Positions 12,156-24,053 of a stretch of DNA of 64,000 bases are shown piece after piece (position 1 is the first letter of the stretch; each line of letters starts with the position of its first letter). Source of the stretch: Onchidella celtica (lineage: Eukaryota; Mollusca; Gastropoda; Systellommatophora; Onchidiidae). Position numbers and translations under genes: made by a program. The notes beneath the pieces are model-generated. The model was given only the letters and a program-made list of their open reading frames with translations, was not told the origin of the DNA and searched no databases. The DNA lies in NCBI GenBank assembly GCA_963931925.1, contig OZ007580.1, positions 6,592,947 through 6,656,946 on the forward strand, given 5' to 3'.

Positions 12156-12375
12156 CTGGCCTGAAGGACTTGGCATTGAAATACTTTGCTTTTAGGTCTA
12201 GCACAATATGACTGTCTGAAGAGCAATGCAGAGTCATCACTGCCCGATGAACATGCACAGGTGCTAAAATGGTGACTGAACAGCAGTTTGGTACAGAACC
12301 TCAGTGTTATGAATTTCAACTTTAATATTTTTATGTTGCATTTATTAAAAATACAGTTTAGTTGGGGGGTGCCAG

Positions 12376-12381
12376 AATAAA
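12376..12381 (+). terminator. Candidate poly(A) signal of the RYK gene
   Basis: AATAAA lies 221 bases after the RYK stop codon, followed by T/G-rich sequence. It is the first canonical signal downstream, so it is a reasonable 3' end, but longer 3' UTRs cannot be excluded. Confidence 0.5.
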
Positions 12382-13978
12382 AGCAGATTTTGTCCTTTAA
12401 GCTGTAAATGCCTTGTTTTGTTTTGCACAATTGGTACAAACATGTATCATGAGTACATTGTATAATCGGAGTATGGAATATCTAAGAAAGAAAATTGAAT
12501 TGACATCAGATTGTTCATCAAGTTTACTCAAGAAAGCATACTTTAACATTCAGAACATTTCTGCATTTGCAAATTTTTTCAGTCAAAAGGACAATGCAAT
12601 GAAAAGGGAGAGCCATACATAATTGGAATATGATGCTGATGTCAGTGGTTCTTTCATGCGAATATTTTGAAGGTGAATATAGTCTGTGGAACGGCTGTAA
12701 CATCATTTCATGGTAAACACATTGGTCACTTGAGCAGGTGAATTTGTGCCAGTGATTAATGCTTTTATTTCCTTCATCGTTTTCCCAGTGATGTTTACAA
12801 CTACATTGTAAATCAGGCAAAGACAACATTGAGCCTATAGACTAATTTGGGCCCATGAAAGTGATTTGACTATCTCACAGGTTGTTCTCCAAATCATACA
12901 ATAGAATAGCACTCATGTTCTGAACAGGTATTTCTTTATATATGGCATGACATGTGTCAACAAGCATTCACATTCTTGTTAATAGGCCACGCATTAAATC
13001 AGTGGACACATGTATTCTCAGAATGCATATATTTGTCCATACCACAGGATAGCAATACACTTATATGGTACATGACATTGTCACCAGCCTAAGATGTCTG
13101 TGCCAAACTGCAGTCCTGTGCAGGAGAGGCTGTCTTTGCTGTAGATTGTTGCTGAATCATCTATGAGTTACTGGTAATCAGAATATCCCTCAAAAACTCA
13201 ATAACCCAGAGTCTGTTCAGGCTCAGAGTTAGTATCACAAATGATCTTAATATTTGTGTAAGATCATTTAAGAAGGGTCACTGCCAATGACATTGCTTCA
13301 AATCAATGTAGCCATACATGCAAATGGAAATGGTATTGGCAGATGAGGATAACTCCGTTAATGTTGTTGCTATGGCTGTGTAATGGTATTGGAGAGTGCT
13401 TCTTAGCTTTTTTTCTTTTTTTTCTGCTGGTGAAGTGATATTGAGATTGGATGAACAAATAATGATAAATGTAATCTGCTTTTGCAAGTGTGCATGTGAT
13501 GTTTATATGTATTGGTAAATGTGAGTAAAAAGTCAGAGGGAAAGACAACAATTGATTATGTGGTGTGAAAAAGAATGTGAGAAAGACAGGATTAGGAAAG
13601 TTTTGTTTGCATCCGATCTTGCCTATTGTCCTGAGCTAAATGAAACAAGTCAAAATTACAGCTTTTATATGCTGCATCTGTTTCTGTATTTTGTAAATCA
13701 TCAGTGTTTACTTGCTGTAAGTAAGTCATGCTGCTTTATGTATATATAAATATATATGATAACACATCATGATGGTGCTTTGTTTTGTAATTTGAAAAGA
13801 AATTTGTGTGAAATGAGACCAATCCACATACTGGCATCAAAGGATATTCCATATCACAACCTTCTTTTTTTCAATAAAATGAAGAAACAATTACAGATGG
13901 ATACTCCTATTGCTGATACCAGCAGCATTAAGAGATGGGAATGTCATTTGTAAGAGCCTGACTGAAATTTGATTTGCC

Positions 13979-14032
13979 TCTGAAATCTTGTGATATAAAG
14001 TTTTGAAAGTTGTGAATATCACAAGATTCAGA
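13979..14032. repeat. Short inverted repeat (17-bp stem)
   Basis: TCTGAAATCTTGTGATAT (13979-13996) pairs with ATATCACAAGATTCAGA (14016-14032) apart from one bulged base, around a 19-base loop. The stem is shorter than a typical microRNA precursor. It lies downstream of the RYK stop codon. Confidence 0.6.
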
Positions 14033-17000
14033 AACACTGGCCGATTTTTATTTAAACATCATAAGTTTGAAGACTGTTTACTATTCAGATCTTTCCCCTA
14101 TTATCACATAGCGTGAATGAAATTCATGGTGTATCTACTATAGGCTATTATAATTCAGTACCTGATTGAGGTGTTTGGAAGTGTACATGTAATTACTTTG
14201 AGTCAATTTGACTTACTCTTCTATGTTACTGGTGTGCTAGAGAATTGGTGCACAGATTAAAGAGAGTAAAACTAATAATTGATTAGAAAGTTTAATTTTG
14301 TTGCTGTCATGAACAAATTTCATTATCATACTTATTTTTATTATGCAATGTCATCTACCAGACACATCCTGTGTGCTGTTTACCATTCACCATCATCTTT
14401 ACCATTGGAAATCATTGCCTAAAACCACACATATGTCAGGATCATCTCCATCATTTTCATGTTAAATTATCATCACAAACATTTTCTGTAATATTTTCAG
14501 GAGATGAAATAACTGCTGCAAGGTTAAAGTTGTTTCTTTGTTGTTTTTAAAAAAATCATATTTCATTTATTCTCATTTACAACTCAGACTCTCCCTGTGA
14601 ACTATTACCCAGAAAGTATGTAAATTTCTCTTTAAGTAAGGAAAGTCATATACTGAGCATTAAGAAAATAGTATTGATATATTTTTGTAAAACTTTATTG
14701 TGTTTGGGAAAAGTGTTTATGAAAGTCTCGCATTAATCATTATTTCAAATATTTATAGTTATTTTCCAAGAATTACTGAAGATATGAGGGCATTTCCAAG
14801 TTGTTGCTATATTTGTGAAACGCCAAAATTGAGACCATTACAACTGAAATATCTTTGGGTTTGAAAGGGACACGGTAGTGCCAACATAAATAATTTGTAG
14901 TTTAAATGTAAAAGCTGTTTTTGATGCTCATATGGAGTTTTGGGTTTTTTTTCAGTGCTGTTTCATACTTTGGGGGCACCACCATTCTTTTCATTATGAT
15001 TTGTTTTTTGACAATCACTGCCAGTTTACATCAAGAAAAGGTTTTGTAAATAGTTTTCACCATATACTATGTGTATACATTTGCATTTACATATGACACA
15101 CAGTTTATAGAGACATTTTATTACACATGATTGTCTGTGAGCAAATAGACTTCACATGTGGAAATCTGTACACCATGCATTCACTTTAGGTACACTGCTG
15201 CAAAGTTTACTACTTCAGGTTATTGCAACTTTGGCTTCGAAAGCAAACTGATTAAATGCAAGAAATCCATTTTTTTTTCTTGACTGTAAGAAGACAGTTT
15301 TCCTTTATCAAGAAAAAAGTGCCATGATGAATCAACAGAAATTCACCTGAACTGCTTATGTGAACATTCATTCAGAACTCATTTTCACAGATAAAATTAT
15401 ATGAATAGAACTTAATGGTGTGTGTGTTTGCTCTCTCCTCAGTTCTGTCCATAGATTTAAAGCATAAATGGTCTCAAGTTCAGATAACTGTTAGGATGAA
15501 TACATCAGTTCACAAAGAACATCAGACTAATGCAGTTCATGGCTTCGTGAAATAATTGTTTATCCTCAAACAATTATTTGTGTGGGGAAAATGACATGGT
15601 CAGCTCTGAGCACCTTATTTGTCATGGCACTGAGGTTGCAAAGCAGCTGGGTAAAAAAAAAATATATGTGGACTTTGGGGATTGCAAAACCTAGTGATGC
15701 AACTGTTACCTGCTGGTTTTATCTAAATTGTCTGCCTGTTGTATTATTACATGAGAACTTTATCATCATTGAAGGTGGACATTTTAGTTCGTTTTTATTT
15801 AGAGTTGTTTCATTTATTATTTTATTTACACTTTACCATCGTTTAAGGTTGTTCTTATCCATTAATGTAAATATTGTAATATTACCATGCAAGGCAGAGG
15901 TTGTTTCCATTATTACAAGAAACAAAGAAATATATACCTATATGCACACTAAATTTGGTGCAAAACATTTGAGAGCTCTATGAGCAGTTTTTCTTTTGCT
16001 GTGTTATCAAATGTTTATGCATTGCTTAATGATTTTTATATTTTCTCTTGTTGCATACAGATTCAGTGCTGTGTTATCAGCAAAAATACCAAAAGCTCGA
16101 TAGGAAGTTGTGACAGCCATTCTTATGCATATATGTTAATGCTATGAGAATAGAAGTTATTCAGTCACTATATTTGGGGTCTCAGTGGATAATAGTGTGA
16201 CTGACATTGCTGGATTTTGAACTTTACTATGATAAAATAATATGGGCTTTTAAATAAGGTTTCAACAAGTTAGTGCATATACATATTTCAGTGTTGTGTG
16301 CTATTTGATTGTGCACCTGTGCAATATGGTTTATACTTTTGTTTTATCATTTTTCTTCCCTGTCCAAGAATGGGTTAATAGTTCAGAATGTTTACATTTA
16401 ATGTTTATGAAGCAGTATATTTAGAGGGGGAAATGAGGTAGCAGTGGGCAGAATGAGGGACAGAAAGAAAAAGGGGAAGAGAACAGTTCTGTAGAAATTC
16501 ATCTCTACTTTACCTTTCGGGCATGCTTTGGTTGTTTTATTAGTTGTTTGCCATACATAGCCCATTGCTTCATTTCAGCTCTCTGCTTCAGTGTTAGTGA
16601 TTTAGTCTGTGTACAATGTACATTTGTACTGATGTTTTGTGTCATATGAAAATGATTGTGACTTATCATGTTGATTGTCTCATTGCCAAATATATTATAT
16701 CGTATGAGAGGTTTCATTATGTTTCCAAAAACTGTCAGCTCTGGTTTGCTGTGCAGGAAACTAGGAAAGCTATAAAAACCATAAAAAAGGATTGTTAGCT
16801 GATTCAAATGTGATTTTCATTGTATCTGGTTGGATATATGAGATATCATGTAAGGAATTAATTTCAGTGTGGGTCTGTGACATAAGTATTATTAGAGGTT
16901 CTCTCCTTCTAGTTAATCTGGTGCCATGTACAACACTGGTACTAGATACCAGCGCATTTTATTTCACAGAGACTGGCTCAATGCCATCAGTACATGTGAC

Positions 17001-19526
17001 ATTGTTTTTATCTTGGAAAGCTGCGATGATTTTGATAAATGTATGTGGAGAAAAATGTCTCACAGGAGAAGCCATCCAGTTGGGCAAGGAGTTCTAACAA
17101 ACTATTTTCTTTATGAAATTCTTATCTCTTTGTCTTCCTTGTGAGACTTGTGAGATTGGAAGTTTACTAAACAAATGAAAATGTGAAAGTTGAGTTTTCC
17201 CATTCAATCAGGTGACCAAGCAACAAGGAACCCATTACAGTGCCAGATTAGGCCATAGAGCAAGGTTGTAATATGCTGTAAGAAGAGGAGTCTTGTCACT
17301 GGTTGCTCGTATTGGCAGTCAAGGAATCTGTGCCATGCTAAAATCCCATCACCAACAAAGTGTACAGGTGCAGACCGTCCCGTACAGTAATTTAAGAGTG
17401 TCTGCTGGTCAGTGATTGAATTGTCAGCAGTTTTTTGAGTGGTTTTGTAACTGTGTGGGTGGTTGGTCATCTCAGTGTGTGAATTGTGGACTAATTTACA
17501 GAATGCAGCATGATGAGCACTTGGCTTTTGAATGAGCAGCATGCTGAATGAGGTAGTGAACTGATGAATGAGCAATACACTGACTTTGCACAAGACATAC
17601 ATGCAGACTGAAAGATTGAGTGTTTGAAATTGAGTGGGTGAAAACAGAAATGATATAATGAAAGTGGACAGCAGCGTGACAGCCTGATGCTTATGAAAGT
17701 CAGTCAGCTTGAAAACTCAATGAATAATAATGATAATAAATGCTTGCCTCAAATTATGCACATTACATAGCAAAATATACTCGCCAAACTCTCCCTTGTC
17801 TATACCCGCATCATTCATACATACATCTATACCCATACCATTTTCATCATGACACTTGTAATTTAAAGAAAGAAAGTTTTTAAAATTGTTTTCATTCATT
17901 TTCTTGTAAAATGTTTTTGTTCTGTTTGTCTCCTACCCCATGAGTTATATTTATAGAAATTGAAGATGTGCATAGTGTCTGAATGCCCACATTAAAAGAA
18001 AACTGAAGTGAAAACTAGAGTTGTTTTTTTGTTTTTTTTTGCACTATATTGATTTGTCCGTTTCATTAATGTAATATAATTTACTGGATGCAGAGTGCAT
18101 ATATATACTGCTGTTTTGCTTTATTTGCAAATTATGTACTGTACGCTAAATGCCCAGTTCATGCAACGGTAAATACATGTGAGACAGACAGAAGAGGAAA
18201 GGGGCATGGCATTTCAGGTGCAAATGCCAAGGACAGAAATCCTCACAGAACAAAGATCTTTTCACACAACATTGTCAATGTCAGTTTTCACGATCAGGTT
18301 AATAAGTGATGAAACTTTAAGTCTTCATTATTGGGTGCTTTTAGGCACATTGTGTCACAGTGTAAGTTATGAAAAAGTTGACTGCCTTAAACAAGAACAA
18401 GACTAGGTGTTCCATTGAGTAGAATGGTGGAAGGCTTCGGTCAAACATCAAAAGGGTGAATTGAATTCTGACCTTACTGAACAATTTACACTTTTGAAAG
18501 TGCCTAATGGCTTACTAGTACTACACTTGCATGCTTCTCAGCAAGCCTTTGACAATGCATGTCCACTAAATGACATGATGAGCTGACACAGACACAAAGC
18601 TGAAGAACATTTAATTAAGAAACAGATTCACATCAGCCGGTGCCAGCAAGCATCCAAACTCGGAGAAAGCCAAAGTTACGCGGAAAACTGTTGCCAATTA
18701 CCAAACTTATCTCCCTTTGTGTAAATACAGTATGCATGTGAACAAATCATGATGAAATGATAATACATGTAATAATAGAAAGGAAAAAAAATTAATCTGA
18801 AATTTGATTAATGCTAGAGCCGATGATATACATGTACCTTAATCCTCTTTAGTTCCCTGGTCATGAACGAAAAACTGAACAAACAAGCCGTCTGCACCAA
18901 AGTAGACCACTGCGAAAGGAACAGAACAAGACGATATTGGGTTGTTGTTTTTTAGAGAGACATGAAATACTCGTTGCATTTACATAATTCTGTACCACTC
19001 AGCATTACCTATCCTTGTTACAACTACCGAGACTACTACTTTCTTCACTATTATGCTATTGTAGCTAAAAGACTAGGCCCTACTACTTCCTGTGCGATTT
19101 CTCCTACTGGAAATAATAATATTGTTATTCATCTGAACGTAAGCCTACCCGTGGGTCTACAGATTCCGCTTCTGTCCTATTACTGTTACTATAACAATAC
19201 TACAAAAACCGCGTGGTACGTGCATGGTCTTATCATGACCATCTGGAAGCCCAACAGACAGCTGCAGTTATAACAGTAACCTCGGGGACAATGAAAGCTC
19301 TTTTCCATTGTCAACTGGAATAGCAAGTACCAGATTTGTCAATACATGTATATAGGCGTGCTAGTACAGACACAATATTACTGTAAAAAACACAATTTAC
19401 TGACACCCTTTCACTATTATTTTCTACATATTAAAAAAAAAAAAAAAATGCTGCGGTGAACAAAAACTTTATTTTGCCATGACTGACAAAATTGATCACT
19501 ATGATGAATTCTTCCGTTAATGCGTA

Positions 19527-19529
<3 letters not shown>

Positions 19530-19563
<34 letters not shown>
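19530..19563. repeat. (AC)n microsatellite
   Basis: About sixteen AC dinucleotides in the interval between the two genes. The threonine/histidine and cysteine/valine runs in overlapping open frames are artefacts of this repeat. Confidence 0.95.
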
Positions 19564-19567
<4 letters not shown>

Positions 19568-22500
19568 ACCAAATATTTCATGAATTGATTGTCCACCAAG
19601 GAGGCACTGCGTTTCATCCACTAAAAATATCCATAATAGATGTATGCATAATTATATATGTGCAGATTGGATCTTTGAACGTTGTCGTGATGAAAGCTAA
19701 ACAGGTAGGCCTATTTCAACAGAGTGATCGAACTAAAATGGAAGGAACGTTTCGAGCGATGAATAGACACATTTCACGAGTTCAAGTTCCTTTGTGGTAC
19801 GAACTTTTAAATGTTGTCTGGTGTTTGCAAGTATTTATGCATTACCATGGTGAAAAATTGTGGTTGAAGACTCGATCGAATAGTGATATTATAGTAAACC
19901 TAGACTGCGTGTAACAGAAAAGGGTAGGTATTAGTGTTTGTTGTTGTGATCTTTGGAATAACACATTTTTTTGTATTCATTGAAATGAGTTGTTTGGGAT
20001 TGAGTGGGAAAGGAGGCGGCGGTGGCGGGGATAATCCTTTTCATATGCTGAACTGACAGCAGCTGTAGTTAAAACAGCGACACTAATTCTTGAAAGCAGT
20101 GGCGATGGTTATTCTGACACTGTACTGACATCTTCAAATCTTGTATTCGTCGCAGGATTCTTTTTGTTTACCGGTACTACCGGAATGAAAATGTAGCAGG
20201 GATCTGTGTGCAATTGGGTGGAATTAACACCAAACAAACAAAATCATAATCTCATCAAACAATTATCGCTCATGGCGATTCAAGGGCAATAACTCTGCTC
20301 ATTACAACACGATTTTGAGCAGTAATGGCAGTAATTTTCTTCATCGGACCCCGTCGGCCTGTTGATCATTGGCCATAATAGGTTTTTAGCAGCCAAAACG
20401 GCTTTCCTCAAGAGAGATTATTACGGATTTCAAATGACTTATTTGATGTTATTAAGTTAGTTCCCTTAAAAATGTTAAAGTTAAAAATCTACTATGGCCG
20501 ATATATATTTTATTATATTTTATATAATATAAAAAAGCCAATAGACATTTAGGGATGTAAGTCAATGAAATGATTTTTGTGGAATCATTCAATATTATTG
20601 CCAAGCCTTGCTGCAACCCCAAAGTTTGGGTACTGCTCAGTTGCCCAAATTATAAAATTGGCAGTTCCTCCTCCAACATGAGTCTCTCTCACATAAACAC
20701 ATAGAGGAGGAGACAGAAACATACATATACAGATAGACAGCAATGCATATTTACAATGCAAGCGGGGGGGGGGGGAGCGATAGCGGTAGAGGACTGATTC
20801 TTTTGCTCAGCTTGTGACCCCCTCCGCTCCCTTGCCTTGGCAACCCACAGACTGAAACCCCCTGGTTTAGACCAATGTTGTAAATGTTGTGATCATTTTA
20901 CCCAGCACTGGTACCCGGCCTCTGGGAAGCAATTACTTACGAGTATATAGCCTATTGTGTGGGGAACAGTTTAATGAAACTGAAATTTTTGACTCAAACA
21001 CACAAAACAGCACTGACAGACAGTTGGCAGCAACAAATTGAAAGAGTAATAAAACACTTACTCTGAAAAAGCTTTAATTTCCAAATATTTACAAGGGCAA
21101 TCTCAGATACTGAACTGAATTTGATCTACATTTAAAAAAAAAAAAAATTCAACCATTCATTCAATTTGTTGATTTTGGGTATCTCCATTCATTCCTCTCA
21201 CAAAGAAAGCTAAAGGTAAATTTTACCATTTCCCACCAAAATGTAAAGTGATGCATTTGTCATTGATCCATGTTAAAAAGCATAAGCAATCAATTGACAA
21301 ATATTGAGGAAATGATAAAGGCACAAGTAAAGTATCAAAGGTATCAGAATTTTCAGTTTGGCACATGGTTATGGTGGACATAACTTACAGATACTGCTGT
21401 GACAAACATATACCCAGAAAAAGTACAAGGATGATAATCACTGTTCTACTCACAGTGTCTGAGAACCCAACATGACAATTTCAGTGTAATATAATCATTT
21501 ATGAGATCTGAACTTTCTTTCAGTGGGTCTGACAGCTACGGGAATAGCCAGACAACATTTCGGAGGAAGATTTATGATAACTATAACATTGCTTAAAAAA
21601 AAAAGAAGAGAACAAATATGGGATAAAATAATTTACTAAACAACGAGAAACAATGTATGTCCTGGATACCAGCTTTCCCTCCCTGTTCACTTAAGGGTGA
21701 TAAGCCAATGACTGACCAAATTCATCAACTTCCCGATATCCAGCGTCAATGGGGGTCCCAAATGTGACCAAAATCTATTTCAAAAAAACAAATCCACTCT
21801 GCACACAGAATTTTTTATGCAATCAAGAAATGAAAACATTACCGCTATCTCTCTGCCCTCTAACTAATTTGTGATATAAAGAAAGAAGGCCATGATATAT
21901 TAATATGTTTAGCAAAGCACCGCTTTTGTACATTTTATACCTTGAAAAGATATAGGACTGATTACATTACTGAGCATGGCAGTTCAAGCTTCAAATGTCA
22001 ATTTGGAAAACTTCACAAAATTAAATCACAAATGAAAAATCAAGAAATATTTCACAATAATAAAATCTCTGCGTTGCAAATTTCAGACCGTAAAGGAATA
22101 CGGCAGTTTCATCAATGGCTTTTCAATTCTACTCCTGTGAAGTAACAGTTTCAAAATGACATCAGACTGCAATGTTTACATAATCAAGTCCACACCAATA
22201 AAAACACTTTCAGCTTCTTTCATAAGAATAAAATCTGTTCTTTAAAAATCCAAGGTACAAGCCGAAGATGATACAGCAATAATCTATAACATAAACAAAA
22301 TTAAAGGGAAAAAAAAAGCGGCAACTTATCCTATTAACCTCATTCTAAACAAAAAATGATAAACGCATTCAAATACTAAAAACAAAACAACAATACATCT
22401 AAATGTACTGTTTCCCGTGGGGGGGGGGGGAGGAGGATCCCTAGTAACATAAAAGGCAATCAGATCTTTGTGCTTACTATTATAAAACTAAAACAACCAA

Positions 22501-23271
22501 GCTATCAATAATAAACCAGAGCAGAATACATGCTCTATGTAACATGCTTTCATGGCTTGATGAGTCTCACATTTAACTTAATGTCAAACCAACAACGCAC
22601 AATATAACTGGTCTACCAACTTCACAGTATTAATGGGGCTGATTGTAACTAATGTACATTATAAGATCTGAATCATGAAATCACATCAAACTTTGACATC
22701 AGCCAAAACATGTTCACTTTGAAATAAACAAAATTTAAAGAAAAAATATATTCTCATTATTTGCTGGAAAAGCTAATCTTTTGCTTCGATATGAATGTAT
22801 ACAATGCTTTACTCCCACAAAGACAGAATTCTCATGAAAAATGATTACATAACATTTGTTGCAAAATGAGCTTCTAGATGACAACTCTTTAGTTACATGA
22901 CAGTACATTAATGCAAGATTATGCTAAGCATGAAATAAATGGCTACATGAAATCCACAGTGCAGCACCATTTGACAGCAAACTGAATGAAATGAAAATCT
23001 GTGTTTCTTAAGTGTTGTGATGAATTTTCTTATATTACACCAGGATATTAGATTTTCTTATCAGACACTAAATCCGTGGAACTAAAACCCTTCCCTAATA
23101 AATACATGAATAATGGTCAATGGTGAGAAAGTGAGACATAAGATTTTCCTCCAAGGAAAATTGTTTTCATGAGACATCTTGTTGAATTTGCAAAATTGAC
23201 ACTATTGAATATCAAATAATCTATACTTACATGGCTTGATACAAATATCAGATGAAGTAATATTAATGATC

Positions 23272-23277
23272 TTTATT
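23272..23277 (-). terminator. Candidate poly(A) signal of the ABCC gene
   Basis: AATAAA on the - strand (TTTATT on +) lies about 490 bases downstream of the ABCC stop codon. If used, the 3' UTR would include the hairpin at 23373-23454. Confidence 0.35.
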
Positions 23278-23372
23278 TTATTCTTAATATATTTCATTAA
23301 GCAAAATGTAAAACAAATTTATGTGCATGTCCACTTTCATAAAAAAAAGTATACTCCACTGAAGTGTGACTG

Positions 23373-23454
23373 ATGGGTGTCCCATGATGGGGATGGAAGT
23401 GGCATTTTTAAATAAAATTCCATGCCAGTTCCATCCCCATCATCTGACACCCAT
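23373..23454 (-). other. Near-perfect hairpin in the ABCC 3' UTR region
   Basis: Two arms pair over 30 base pairs: 9 bp (ATGGGTGTC with GACACCCAT), a 2x2 internal mismatch, 15 bp (ATGATGGGGATGGAA with TTCCATCCCCATCAT), one G-G mismatch, then 6 bp (TGGCAT with ATGCCA). The loop is about 16 AT-rich bases. The 82-nt size and stem length are like an animal microRNA precursor, but a small fold-back transposon or an mRNA regulatory hairpin would look the same. It is palindromic, so either strand could be the functional one. No TA or other target duplication is seen at its ends. Confidence 0.6.
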
Positions 23455-23768
23455 GTACTAACAACAACATTTTGAAATTTAAGAAACTGCTTTGTTTCCT
23501 AGCCTTCAGTGACAGAAGCAGAGCTGATAAAAACTGCAAATGTTAGTCACCATAGTCATCATTGTGAAGTAAGTTACTCCGTGTCGTATGCCTAGAATAT
23601 TTAGCATTTTTTTACATAAGAAGTTTAGGGTCATTAACTCAGAAAAGGCATGCAACAAATACAATAAACTGAACCAGCTCCTGTACGTACAAGGATGATA
23701 ACAAACTGTCACCTTTAATGAATGTAAAAAGACATTCAACTTGGAAACATTGCATAGAGCATTTCATC

Positions 23769-24053
23769 TCATAACATGGCATCGTCATCATAAATAGTTG
23801 TATCAGCAAGAGGAGTCAAGTCTCCCACTGGGGAGGAGGAAAGTGTCCTCAAACGAGGAGAAGATGGGAGACGAGGTGATGAAGGAAGGCGTGGGGAACC
23901 TGCCTGACGATACGTGGACGATGGTCGTTCCATTGATATGGGATCATCATTGATGGAAGCTCCTCTAGGTGCAGATTTCATCATTTCAAACATGGATTTG
24001 AACCGGGAAAATGATTTTTGTAAAAGATCAGTTGGGTTGTTGAATTCAACAGC
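23769..24053 (-). CDS. ABCC5-like: ABCC exon 28 (last): C-terminal tail and stop
   Basis: The exon starts after CTTCCACAG and ends at TGA (23771-23769). It begins [10 protein letters not shown], the conserved post-NBD2 'E-F-D/N-x-P' segment, and continues with a tail rich in Ser, Pro and Arg. That tail includes three tandem SPRLPS-type hexads not typical of vertebrate ABCC5, possibly phosphorylation sites. The last residues are acidic (DDDAML). Confidence 0.93.
   Translation of the reverse strand, partial: AVEFNNPTDLLQKSFSRFKSMFEMMKSAPRGASINDDPISMERPSSTYRQAGSPRLPSSPRLPSSPRLRTLSSSPVGDLTPLADTTIYDDDAML

Larger units (their letters stand above)
12382..23271. other. Interval between convergent genes; no gene recognised
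   Basis: About 10.9 kb separate the RYK 3' end from the ABCC 3' end. The sequence is AT-rich with short open frames only. None has a recognisable protein motif or credible splice borders, including 15582-15983 (133 codons) and 19492-19914 (140 codons). It may contain an extended RYK 3' UTR on its left. Visible features are an AC microsatellite (19530-19563), a short inverted repeat (13979-14032) and homopolymer runs. Confidence 0.55.

Noticed and set aside
15582..15983. A 133-codon + strand frame downstream of RYK
   Set aside because: AT-rich, hydrophobic chance frame without motifs or splice signals.
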